Assembly (NCBI RefSeq): GCF_016107705.1
Contig: NZ_JAEHGC010000002.1
Coordinates: forward strand, 434,001-498,000
Direction of reading: 5' to 3'
Origin: Neobacillus cucumis
GTDB taxonomy: Bacteria; Bacillota; Bacilli; Bacillales_B; DSM-18226
Length of the DNA stretch: 64,000 nt
Both the position numbers and the translations under genes were made by a program. Below the pieces are notes generated by a model that worked only from the letters and a program-made list of their open reading frames with translations, was not told the origin of the DNA and searched no databases. Positions 1 through 7,340 of this stretch are shown piece after piece. The first letter of the stretch is position 1. Each line of letters begins with the position of its first letter.

Positions 1-335
1 CATAACAAGGCGGCTGTTGTCATATTAGCTTTTTTGGCTTCATCGTAAAGGGTGGTGCCTTGAATGGAATGTCGGTACCAATGCCAATCAGGAGAGAGAC
101 GCCCAGGCTGGAAAAGAGTATTATTGATAACGCCATGTCGATTTGGAAAGTTTCCGGTTACAAGGGTTGCATGACATGGATAGGTAATGGAGGGATAAAT
201 GGTTTCTACATTTTGGACAATCGCTCCATTCTGGAGGATTGTCTGAAAGTGGGGTAAGGTTTCAAGTATCGGAAAATCTAAAGCGGATAAACAATCGAAT
301 GAAATCACGATTAAATGATTGGTAAGACGATTCAT
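1..335 (-). CDS. alkaline phosphatase family protein, N-terminal part (runs off the left edge)
   Basis: This reading frame starts at ATG 335-333 and is open to the edge, giving the first 111 residues. It begins with a beta strand ending in an Asp at residue 14 (ISFDCLS) and then has PSITYPCHATLVTGNFPNRHG. That is the pattern of the type I phosphodiesterase/nucleotide pyrophosphatase branch of the alkaline phosphatase superfamily: a metal-binding Asp followed by a Thr nucleophile in a PSxTxPxH context. A GGGGGTC stretch about 8 bases upstream serves as ribosome site. The C-terminal metal ligands lie outside the window, so the substrate cannot be judged. It is divergent from the sugar kinase at 430. 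Confidence 0.8.
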   Translation of the reverse strand, partial: MNRLTNHLIVISFDCLSALDFPILETLPHFQTILQNGAIVQNVETIYPSITYPCHATLVTGNFPNRHGVINNTLFQPGRLSPDWHWYRHSIQGTTLYDEAKKANMTTAALL

Positions 336-429
336 ACACAGACCCCCGGGTTAGATATTCCAGTTTTCTTTTCATTGTACTATAGTGGAAAAGAAAAGAA
401 AATTTCCTTAGAAATAATTTTATAATATT

Positions 430-1410
430 TTGAATTTTATGTTAATGTTTGAAAGGATTGTGGCAAGCACTTTGAAAAAACATGGTGTAATTTCGTTTGG
501 TGAGGCGTTTATCGATTATATTTCGAAGGACCGCAGCAATACCAAGTTTACGCAGCTGTTGGGCGGTGCTACGGTAAATGTGATTGTCGGCACGAGAAGA
601 CTAGGACTTCCCTCCTATTATTTATGTAGATTAGGGGTGGATGAGTCTAGTTTATTTGTAGAGCAAGAATTGGCGCGGGAAAAAATCAATACGGAATATT
701 GTGTCCGCACCCCTAGTAAGAAAATTTGTGGTGTATATGTTTATTTGAATGAGAAAGGTGAGCGGACTTTTCATTCCTATTACAATCCTACTCCTGATGA
801 ATGGCTGTTGGAGTCAGAATTACAGCGTGATTTATTTGAGAAGGCTAAGATCTTTTATTTAGGTTCCGGGACACTTTTTCATGAAACGGCTAGAGGAACC
901 ACTAATCGGGCATTGAAGTATGCAAAAGAGACCGGCTTAATAAGGGCTTTTGATACCAATATCCGTCTGAAGCGCTGGGAGAGTGATGAGCAATGCCGGG
1001 AAACAATTCTTTCTATATTGCAAGAAGTCGATTTGGTGAAAATGGCTGAGGAGGAATTGTTGTTTCTGACTGAGACTAGTTCTTTAGAAGATGGACTGGA
1101 GAAGCTCTCGGACCTGAAGATTCCTTTTCTATTGGTCACTAGGGGAAGTAAAGGAACATATGCGATTAAGAGTGGAAGCGGAATTTTTGTTCCAGCCGTA
1201 AAGGTAAATGCAATTGATACAACAGGGGCTGGGGATGCGTTCATGGCTGCAATATTGTATGGGTTCCATGAAAAAGGGATACCGGAAAACCTGTCACAGG
1301 TGGAAAAATATACGCAATTCGCGAACGAAATTGCAGCGCTTTCCACAACGGAAATAGGTGCGTTGACTGCACTTACGAATCTACAGGAGAAAGTGCAAAT
1401 ATTTAAATAG
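430..1410 (+). CDS. PfkB-family carbohydrate kinase (fructokinase-like)
   Basis: Up to 326 residues, the usual size of ribokinase/PfkB sugar kinases, which phosphorylate sugars or nucleosides with ATP in the cytosol. The N-terminal signature ISFGEAFIDY and a GGATVNV stretch match the substrate-binding region. DTTGAGDAF near residue 263 is the family signature with the catalytic Asp and anion hole. The substrate cannot be fixed from sequence, though fructokinase-like members are the closest in feel. The start is uncertain: TTG 430, ATG 439, ATG 445, GTG 460 and TTG 472 are all in frame, and the only ribosome-site-like sequence (GAAAGG, 451-456) best fits TTG 472, which would begin the protein just before KKHGVISFGE. 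It stands alone. Confidence 0.85.
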   Translation: MNFMLMFERIVASTLKKHGVISFGEAFIDYISKDRSNTKFTQLLGGATVNVIVGTRRLGLPSYYLCRLGVDESSLFVEQELAREKINTEYCVRTPSKKICGVYVYLNEKGERTFHSYYNPTPDEWLLESELQRDLFEKAKIFYLGSGTLFHETARGTTNRALKYAKETGLIRAFDTNIRLKRWESDEQCRETILSILQEVDLVKMAEEELLFLTETSSLEDGLEKLSDLKIPFLLVTRGSKGTYAIKSGSGIFVPAVKVNAIDTTGAGDAFMAAILYGFHEKGIPENLSQVEKYTQFANEIAALSTTEIGALTALTNLQEKVQIFK

Positions 1411-1443
1411 TTCTAGGTTTTCTTGATATCGAATGTGAAAAAA

Positions 1444-1473
1444 TTACTTTCCATTGTAGGTTAGGATTATAAT
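1444..1473 (+). promoter_or_regulatory. possible sigma-A promoter of the OsmC-like gene
   Basis: A perfect -10 hexamer TATAAT (1468-1473) lies 18 bases after TTACTT (1444-1449), a weak -35. It sits just before the ribosome site TAAGGAGGGG of the gene at 1508. Confidence 0.4.
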
Positions 1474-1507
1474 AAAGGAGTAGGAAATTTTAAGGAGGGG
1501 TTTTTCA

Positions 1508-1951
1508 ATGGGGAGTTCTCGTTTTTCTGTAAATGGTTCATGGCAGGGTGATCGGAATGGTACGGGGCATATTCAAGCAGCAGGATTGGATATAACTGCT
1601 TCTGTTCCAAAGGAATTTGATGGTCCGGGGATTGGCTCAAGTCCAGAAGAGCTTTTGATTGCTGCTTCAAATAATTGCTATATGATTACACTGGCAGCGA
1701 TGATTAGCAACCGCAAAATTGAGGGTGTCAGCTTCGAAGTTGTTTCGGAAGGCATTGTTGATAAAATTGATGGAAAGCTGAAATTTAAGCAAATTAATCA
1801 TAAACCAACTATTTACATAAACCCGGATGCCGAGGTTACAGTCGAAAAACTAGAGGAACTAGCAGTTCGCGCAGAAAAAGCCTGCTTCATCTCCAACACC
1901 CTAAGATGCAGCATCGAATTCTCAGTCCAACCGAAAGTAATCGTTAAATAA
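1508..1951 (+). CDS. OsmC family peroxiredoxin-like protein
   Basis: 147 residues, typical of the OsmC/Ohr fold, whose members reduce organic hydroperoxides using two Cys in the cytosol. GIGSSPEELLIAASNNCY holds the first conserved Cys in the central helix. KACFISNTLRCSIEF near the C-terminus holds the second, in the pattern of the OsmC/YhfA branch rather than classical Ohr. The start ATG is fixed by TAAGGAGGGG seven bases upstream. It is monocistronic: a TATAAT box precedes it and a strong hairpin (2058-2100) follows. A peroxidase role is inferred from the family; some members have no proven activity. Confidence 0.85.
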   Translation: MGSSRFSVNGSWQGDRNGTGHIQAAGLDITASVPKEFDGPGIGSSPEELLIAASNNCYMITLAAMISNRKIEGVSFEVVSEGIVDKIDGKLKFKQINHKPTIYINPDAEVTVEKLEELAVRAEKACFISNTLRCSIEFSVQPKVIVK

Positions 1952-1959
1952 GGTGACAA

Positions 1960-2032
1960 AATAAGGTGACAGGCACCGTTCGTGGACAAACTGCTGAATT
2001 TGTCCATGTGGGATGGACAGTGATGGTCACAG
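1960..2032 (+). repeat. dispersed GGTGACAGGCACC element, copy 1
   Basis: The core GGTGACAGGCACC is at 1964-1976. It is followed by CGTGGACAAA and, facing it, TTTGTCCATG, then a second TGGACA. The same core-plus-TGTCCA layout recurs at 4322, 24934, 35329, 35446, 39508 and 44357. Confidence 0.8.
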
Positions 2033-2057
2033 GTATAGGCAAAAGCTTGGCAAATGT

Positions 2058-2100
2058 AAAAGGACGTAAACTGGTTAAATCGTTTACGTCCTTTATTTTT
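2058..2100. terminator. bidirectional terminator between convergent genes
   Basis: AAAGGACGTAAAC pairs with GTTTACGTCCTTT around a 10-base loop and is followed by ATTTTT. A-rich flanks allow use on both strands, ending the OsmC gene and the convergent SDR gene. Confidence 0.85.
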
Positions 2101-2123
2101 AACAAATGGATCTGGCAGGGTTC

Positions 2124-2867
2124 TTATTGAGCTGTGTATCCGCCGTCTACTAAAAGATTGGAGCCGGTTACAAAGCTTGCATCATCAGAGGAAAGGAAGA
2201 CTACTGCCTTCGCAATTTCCTCTGGTTTACCGAGGCGCCCGATTGGATGAAGGGAAATTAAATGGTTTTTCATTGCCTCATCCAACTGATTAAGGAGTGG
2301 TGTTTCAATATATCCCGGGCAAACGGCATTAACCCGAATATTATCCTTCGCATACTCGACAGCCAAGGTTCTTGTAAGATTGACAACAGCCCCTTTTGAG
2401 GCAGTATAAGGAGCCGTTTGTGCCTGACCGACATGTCCTAAAATAGAAGCGGTATTCACAATGCTCCCGCCGCCATTCTTTTGCATCGCTTTAATAGCAT
2501 GTTTGGCAGCTAAAAAGACTCCATCTAAATTAACCGACAGCACTTTCCGCCATTCCTCGAATGGGAGTTCAGCAGAAGGGCTTAACGAACCAATACCCGC
2601 ATTATTAAAAAGAATATCAAGCTTTCCAAATTTAGAAACGGCAAATTCAATCATGTTTTCGACCTGGTCTTCCTTCGTAACATCCACATGAATATAGGCA
2701 ACCTGCCGTTCCTCTTGATTCAGTTCCTGGACCAATTTACTGCCTAGGTCATCATTTAAATCAGCAATAACAACCTTTGCCCCTTCTTCTACCATTTCTC
2801 TAACCGTAAACTCTCCAATTCCACTAGCTCCCCCAGTTACAACAGCTACTTTTCCAGCAAGTTTCAT
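2124..2867 (-). CDS. SDR family NAD(P)-dependent oxidoreductase
   Basis: 247 residues, the standard length of a classical short-chain dehydrogenase. The cofactor motif TGGASGIG is at residues 11-18. NNAGIG, a catalytic Ser in the NTASILG stretch, and YTASKGA carrying the catalytic Tyr and Lys follow in order. The C-terminal GSNLLVDGGYTA is typical of glucose/3-oxoacyl-type members. It likely interconverts an alcohol and a ketone with NAD(P)H; the substrate is unknown. An Asp (IADLNDD) after the second strand suggests NAD(H) preference. GAGGGGGAAACT precedes the ATG. It is monocistronic and convergent with the OsmC gene. Confidence 0.9.
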   Translation of the reverse strand: MKLAGKVAVVTGGASGIGEFTVREMVEEGAKVVIADLNDDLGSKLVQELNQEERQVAYIHVDVTKEDQVENMIEFAVSKFGKLDILFNNAGIGSLSPSAELPFEEWRKVLSVNLDGVFLAAKHAIKAMQKNGGGSIVNTASILGHVGQAQTAPYTASKGAVVNLTRTLAVEYAKDNIRVNAVCPGYIETPLLNQLDEAMKNHLISLHPIGRLGKPEEIAKAVVFLSSDDASFVTGSNLLVDGGYTAQ

Positions 2868-3191
2868 AACTTAGTTTCCCCCTCATTTTGGATTGGTAAC
2901 GTTTACTAACAGATGTTAAATTTCGGAAGAGTGTTTATTTTCTGATTTCACTAAATATTATAGAATTGATTAAGCTTGGGCTCAATACTTTTTCATGGGA
3001 AGTTATGGAATAAATATGAACGATTTTTAGAAAAAATTTAATTGAGTGGATCGAACGAAGACTCTTGGTACCAGTTAAAAATCTCTTAATTTTCATATTT
3101 ATTTTTCTGGAATAATTGTTGGACGTATAAATTTCTTTTTGGATACCTATAATGGAAAAGGTTTTACAAAACATCCAGAAAGAGGTTTCAG
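2868..3191. other. intergenic region between divergent SDR and ATP-grasp genes
   Basis: This AT-rich region must hold both divergent promoters, but no clear -35/-10 pair stands out. A 79-codon minus frame inside it lacks a ribosome site and plausible composition, so it is not called. Confidence 0.5.
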
Positions 3192-4217
3192 ATGAATATT
3201 TGGTTTAATCGCTGGTTTACGACAGTTTCTCACTATATCGATATGATCCGTGAGAATCCGGACCAGCGGAAGTTTATGATTTATGGCACTCATCCAAATA
3301 AGGATGCCCTTTATTTACAGAATTGTGACTTCGCTTTTATCGAGCCGGATGTTTCCGGTGAGGAATATATTCAGTTTTGTCTCGGGTTTTGTAAACAGCA
3401 TAAAATTGATATTTTTATTCCTCGAAAGGAAAATGTATTGATTTCTAAACGGCTTACGCTATTTGAGGAGTTGGGTGTAAGGGTTCTGGTTTGTCCTAAT
3501 GCTGAATTAATGGAAATGATGGATAATAAAGCAGCAGCCTATCAATCCATTGAGAATAGTGAAAAAAATGGAAAACCGTTGATTTCAATTCCTGATTATT
3601 TCGTGGTAAATACAGTGGATTCTTTTAAACAGGCGTTTGAAGGGCTCCAGAAAAAGGGGCATACCGTTTGCTTTAAACCAGTTATCGGTGAGGGTGCGAA
3701 TGGTTTTCGGGTGATTCGAGAGGGAAATGACACCATTGAGCAGCTTCTTTATCATGGAATGGGTCGTCGAATTCCTTTTCAGTATGCATGCGAAATTCTG
3801 GGCCAAAGTGGGACGTTTCCTGACCTAATGGTTTTGGAGTATTTGGACGGTCCCGAATATAGCATTGATTGTTTGGCAACGGAGGAAAAGTTAATCGCTG
3901 CTATTCCGCGGTTAAAAGGTTCAGGAAGAGTCCGGGAGCTTGTTGAACATTTTGAGCTTATTCAAATGGCTCATGCATTCCATAACGAGTATAAATTGCC
4001 ATATGTGTTTAATATTCAGGTGAAATATAACGAAGGTGTGCCAAAATTATTGGAAATCAATCCGCGGATGAGCGGGGGGATGCATTACAGCTGTCTTTCC
4101 GGGATCAATATGCCATACCTTGCCATCAAAATCCTGTTAGGTGAAGAAATCGAGCTAGTGAAACCTAGATTTGGGATTAGGGCTAGTTATATTGAAAAAG
4201 AAATGATTATTGAATAA
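3192..4217 (+). CDS. ATP-grasp domain protein, orphan ligase
   Basis: 341 residues with a pre-ATP-grasp domain (about 1-110) followed by an ATP-grasp core. FKPVIGEGANGFRVI is the glycine-rich ATP-binding loop. NIQVKYNEG and LLEINPRMSGGMHYS give the Mg-binding Glu and Asn of the carbamoyl-phosphate synthase-like branch. Such enzymes join a carboxylate to an amine or thiol through an acyl-phosphate. Nothing nearby names the substrate: the neighbours are an SDR and a catabolic regulator, and the gene has its own terminator. GAAAGAGGT lies upstream of the ATG. The family call is strong, the reaction unknown. Confidence 0.8.
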   Translation: MNIWFNRWFTTVSHYIDMIRENPDQRKFMIYGTHPNKDALYLQNCDFAFIEPDVSGEEYIQFCLGFCKQHKIDIFIPRKENVLISKRLTLFEELGVRVLVCPNAELMEMMDNKAAAYQSIENSEKNGKPLISIPDYFVVNTVDSFKQAFEGLQKKGHTVCFKPVIGEGANGFRVIREGNDTIEQLLYHGMGRRIPFQYACEILGQSGTFPDLMVLEYLDGPEYSIDCLATEEKLIAAIPRLKGSGRVRELVEHFELIQMAHAFHNEYKLPYVFNIQVKYNEGVPKLLEINPRMSGGMHYSCLSGINMPYLAIKILLGEEIELVKPRFGIRASYIEKEMIIE

Positions 4218-4218
4218 C

Positions 4219-4256
4219 GGAAAACCTGCCATTCCTTAGAGTGGTAGGTTTTTTAC
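4219..4256 (+). terminator. terminator of the ATP-grasp gene
   Basis: AAAACCTGCCA pairs imperfectly with TGGTAGGTTTT and is followed by TTTT, right after the stop codon. Confidence 0.75.
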
Positions 4257-4321
4257 TTATAGAGGTCACAATTCTAAGAGTTTACTTTCCACACTACAAA
4301 GTACAAAAGCCCGTTTAGAAA

Positions 4322-4377
4322 GTGTCCACCCGTAAAAGACATTTCAGACGATTTGTCCACGAACGGTGACAGGCACC
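4322..4377 (+). repeat. dispersed GGTGACAGGCACC element, copy 2
   Basis: GTGTCCACCC at 4322 and TTTGTCCACGAAC lead into the core GGTGACAGGCACC at 4365-4377, with the same parts as copy 1 in another arrangement. Confidence 0.75.
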
Positions 4378-4402
4378 ACACTTTTGGCACCGTATTCTTT
4401 TC

Positions 4403-4440
4403 GTCAAAACGAGTCAAAACTAGTCAAAACATCACAAAAT
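4403..4440 (+). repeat. four 10-bp-phased direct repeats (GTCAAAAC) upstream of the GntR-type gene
   Basis: GTCAAAAC occurs at 4403, 4413 and 4423, with a degenerate CACAAAAT at 4433, at exact 10-base spacing (one helical turn). The array ends about 30 bases before the presumed -10 box. It could be a multimeric protein-binding site. Confidence 0.6.
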
Positions 4441-4446
4441 AACACG

Positions 4447-4476
4447 CTAGTTTTAGTGTTTGGTTAATAATATAAT
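4447..4476 (+). promoter_or_regulatory. candidate promoter of the hydroxyproline cluster regulator
   Basis: TATAAT at 4471-4476 is a perfect -10. No good -35 lies at 17 bases. AACAC and GTGTT (4441-4460) form an inverted repeat upstream of it, and AAAACTAG (4417) faces CTAGTTTT (4447), so the region is operator-like. Confidence 0.4.
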
Positions 4477-4554
4477 GTGGTTAAAGGTTCGACCATTAGA
4501 CGTTCCAATCTTTAATTTAGGTCGAAATTCATTATGGAGGGAGGGATTTTTGGC

Positions 4555-5316
4555 GTGGATGAAGAGGAAAACATCCAGTTTGCCAGCGTTTTTAATAAAG
4601 TTCAACCAGTTAGAGGTTTTGAGGATGTTCTCACTCAAATCTATAATGCAATTTATAGTAATCAATTAAAAACCGGTGATCGGCTTCCAAGCGAACGTGA
4701 AATGGCCAGTATGTTTGAAGTAAGCCGGACGACCATTCGCGAAGCAATAAGAGTACTTGAGGCAGAACAGGTAGTAGAAGTCAAAAGAGGTGTGAACGGT
4801 GGCATTAGTATAATAGAACCTAAACCCGACCAGCTGGCCCGTTCGTTAGAAACCTTACTTCACTTTCGTGGAGCAACCTTTACAGAGCTTGCCGAATTTC
4901 GCACCGATTTTGAAGGAAAAACAGCCTTTTTGGCAGCACAAAGAGCAACCCAACTCGAGACCGACCAAATCACCCTCATTGCCAAAAAATTCAAAGAACT
5001 TTCAAGTGATTCCAATACCCCTTGGGAGCAATTAATCGACCTAGACCTTGCGATGCATGAAGCAGTGGCGTATGCCTCAAAAAACCAAATACATATTGCC
5101 ATTATGCTTGGAATTCAAAGTGTTCTACGAAAGACAGCATTAAGTTTAGAAAGCGGTAACGACCAAAAATTTCGTGAAAAACAAGCGATAGAGATAATGG
5201 AAATTGCACAAGCCATTCAAAACCGTGATGCCAACACGGCCAAATTAAAAATGGCAGAACACGTCGAGGGAAATATTACATCGAAAATGAACCAAAGTTT
5301 CACTGATTTGAAATGA
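4555..5316 (+). CDS. GntR/FadR-family (FCD domain) transcriptional regulator
   Basis: An N-terminal winged helix (GDRLPSEREMASMFEVSRTTIREAIRVLE pattern) is followed by a basic hinge and an all-helical FCD effector domain of about 160 residues. That is the architecture of FadR-subfamily regulators, which usually sense the substrate of the adjacent catabolic operon. GTG 4555 is chosen because GGAGGGAGGGA (4537-4546) lies 8 bases upstream; the ATG at 4534 would sit inside this ribosome site. It heads the 16-kb hydroxyproline-type cluster and likely controls it. Binding sites were not proved, but a phased repeat array and an inverted repeat lie directly upstream. Confidence 0.88.
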   Translation: MDEEENIQFASVFNKVQPVRGFEDVLTQIYNAIYSNQLKTGDRLPSEREMASMFEVSRTTIREAIRVLEAEQVVEVKRGVNGGISIIEPKPDQLARSLETLLHFRGATFTELAEFRTDFEGKTAFLAAQRATQLETDQITLIAKKFKELSSDSNTPWEQLIDLDLAMHEAVAYASKNQIHIAIMLGIQSVLRKTALSLESGNDQKFREKQAIEIMEIAQAIQNRDANTAKLKMAEHVEGNITSKMNQSFTDLK

Positions 5317-5400
5317 TTATCAGTCTCCTTCATTCCATCATGTTTTATTAAAAACATCTCCGAGTCAACACCCTTAACAATAAGCAAAGGGGTTGTAAAT

Positions 5401-5832
5401 ATGTCTTCTAGTAAACTCCTTATAAAAAAAGGCCAGGTCCTTGTAGACGGACAATCCGAAGGACCGGTTTTAGCCACTAATGTTCCCCTAAGCTTTTGGG
5501 GTGGACTAAATCCAGCAACAGGGGAAATTATTGACCGACATCATCCGTTATCCAAGGAAAATGTAACAGGTAAGGTATTTGTTTTACCGACAGGAAGAGG
5601 TTCCTGCACAGGAAGCGGGATCCTTCTCGAAGCGATTTTTTCTGAGCACTCACCCGCAGCCATTCTACTATGTCAGCTAGACGAGATTATTTCGCTCGGT
5701 TCTATCGTTGCTGATGAATTTTTGCAAAAATCCATTCCGATTATTGTCTTAACTCCCAAAGATTTTGAAGATGCGTTAAAAGCAAAATACGCTTTTATCG
5801 ATAAAGCAGGAAAGGTAGAATTGCAAATCTAG
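5401..5832 (+). CDS. aconitase X small (swivel) subunit; likely cis-3-hydroxy-L-proline dehydratase small subunit
   Basis: 143 residues matching the DUF126/AcnX swivel domain: a beta-rich fold with GPVLATNVPLSFWGGLNP, the family signature PTGRGSCTGSGILLE carrying the conserved Ser, and a C-terminal segment with PIIVLTP. In type II aconitase X enzymes this small chain pairs with a separate large chain to dehydrate cis-3-hydroxy-L-proline to pyrroline-2-carboxylate. The large chain is the next gene. The ribosome site AAGGGGTTG precedes the ATG. That a reductase able to use the product lies at 18229 supports the substrate, but this remains inference. Confidence 0.8.
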   Translation: MSSSKLLIKKGQVLVDGQSEGPVLATNVPLSFWGGLNPATGEIIDRHHPLSKENVTGKVFVLPTGRGSCTGSGILLEAIFSEHSPAAILLCQLDEIISLGSIVADEFLQKSIPIIVLTPKDFEDALKAKYAFIDKAGKVELQI

Positions 5833-5989
5833 ACCGTCACTAACAAGGCATTTCGCATTCCAACTATCAGAAAACCGAGCTCCAATTGGCGGTTAGCGCT
5901 CACATCTACCTACAAGGTCACAAAATATTCTGAATGGGGGTGGTTAAAGGATAAACATAAGCCCAGATTATAATTGGCAGGTGTCAAAA

Positions 5990-7288
5990 ATGCAGGTTGA
6001 ATTGACGGAAAAAGATCGAAGTATCCTTGAAGGAAATGAAGGTAAAGCAAAGCAGTTAGCCATGCGGGTAATAGTCCGAATGGCAGAAATTCAAGGGGCG
6101 AAAAAGCTAATTGACATTCAGTGTGCACACATTGATGGCTGCATTTATACCGGACCGGCAAGCCTTCATTTTGCTGAAACATTGGCTGAATTGGGTGGGA
6201 AGGTCACCGTTCCGACAACAATGAATGCCATCTCCATTGACCGAAAACGCTGGAAGGAACAGGGGGTCGAGGCGGAATGGGCAAACTCCGCTCAAAGACT
6301 TGCTGATGCTTATCTTCAGATGGGAGCAAAGCCAACCTTTACATGCGCCCCATATCTGTTGCCGGAAAAACCGCAAAAAGGAATGGATATCGCCTGGGCA
6401 GAATCAAATGCCGTCGTCTATGCCAATAGTGTCCTTGGAGCAAAAACAAACCGCTATGGAGATTTGATGGATATTTGTGCTGCTATAACCGGCCGGGTTC
6501 CCTTAACAGGTCTTCATCTTGAGGAAAACAGAAAAGGCACCATTTTAATCGATGTGGAGGAGGTTCAAGAGATAGACTCCTTCTTCTATCCAGTGTTTGG
6601 TTATCTTGTAGGTCAAAGGGTAAATGGCGGTGTACCTGTGATTGTCGGTCTAAACCATATCCCATCAGCCGATGATTTAAAGGCCTTTGGAGCTGCCGCT
6701 GCAACAGCCGGTTCCGTAGGAATGTTTCATATTGTCGGAATTACACCTGAAGCACAAACGGTGGAAAATGCAATGGGCAATAAACCTCCAGCTTCCATAC
6801 ATAAAGTGTCAAAAGCAGAACTACGGGAAGTGTGGAAGAAGCTATCTTCCGGAGCAGGAGCAAAGGTTGATATGATCACACTTGGAAGTCCGCATTTTTC
6901 CTATGATGAATGCAAGCTTTTGGCAGAAATAATTGAACAGGAAGCAGAACAAGCACAGTCCATATTCAAAAAAAAATCTCCATTAAAAGTCCAGTCAGAA
7001 TTCATCATCACGACCTCCCAATACGTTTATGAACAAGCCCTCAACAACAGTGTAGCCGCTAGAATTGAAAACTTTGGAATAAAATTCTTGACGGATACTT
7101 GTTTATGTATGATTAACACCCCAGTGATTCCGGATAAATGTCAAACATTAATGACCAACTCTGCAAAATATGCGCACTATGCTCCTGGACTTGTTAATCG
7201 CAAGATTTATTTTAGTAGCATAAAAGATTGCGTACATTCTGCAATCGTGGGCAGACCGATCATTAGCCGACCAAAGTGGCTCTATTAG
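5990..7288 (+). CDS. aconitase X catalytic (large) subunit; likely cis-3-hydroxy-L-proline dehydratase
   Basis: About 432 residues of the DUF521/AcnX large domain. Family-typical segments are CAHIDGCIYTG, the Cys-containing TFTCAPYLL, AWAESNAVVYANSVLGAKTNRYGD, and the C-terminal TDTCLCMINTP and TNSAKYAHYAP. The Cys residues are the expected iron or iron-sulfur ligands. It would act with the small subunit at 5401 in the cytosol. ATG 5990 is preferred because AGGTG lies 6 bases upstream; GTG 5981 is in frame but without a spaced ribosome site. The 150-base leader before it is unusually long for two subunits of one enzyme, and no structure was recognised there. Confidence 0.85.
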   Translation: MQVELTEKDRSILEGNEGKAKQLAMRVIVRMAEIQGAKKLIDIQCAHIDGCIYTGPASLHFAETLAELGGKVTVPTTMNAISIDRKRWKEQGVEAEWANSAQRLADAYLQMGAKPTFTCAPYLLPEKPQKGMDIAWAESNAVVYANSVLGAKTNRYGDLMDICAAITGRVPLTGLHLEENRKGTILIDVEEVQEIDSFFYPVFGYLVGQRVNGGVPVIVGLNHIPSADDLKAFGAAAATAGSVGMFHIVGITPEAQTVENAMGNKPPASIHKVSKAELREVWKKLSSGAGAKVDMITLGSPHFSYDECKLLAEIIEQEAEQAQSIFKKKSPLKVQSEFIITTSQYVYEQALNNSVAARIENFGIKFLTDTCLCMINTPVIPDKCQTLMTNSAKYAHYAPGLVNRKIYFSSIKDCVHSAIVGRPIISRPKWLY

Positions 7289-7292
7289 ATAG

Positions 7293-7306
7293 TGAAACCG
7301 TTTCCA
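7293..7306 (+). promoter_or_regulatory. cre-like site (CcpA) before the binding-protein gene
   Basis: TGAAACCGTTTCCA fits the catabolite-responsive pattern TGNAANCGNWNNCA fully and is nearly palindromic. It lies between the aconitase X stop and the ribosome site of the gene at 7341, suggesting carbon catabolite control of the transporter part. Confidence 0.5.
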
Positions 7307-7340
7307 AATCAATTTTGTTAAAAGAAAGGGGATATTTTGA

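Noticed and set aside
60..257. 65-codon plus-strand frame at the left edge
   Set aside because: It is antisense to the alkaline-phosphatase-family gene, which has clear motifs and a proper start at 335.
2935..3174. 79-codon minus-strand frame in the SDR/ATP-grasp gap
   Set aside because: No ribosome site, AT-driven composition (Ile, Lys, Ser rich) and no family feature.
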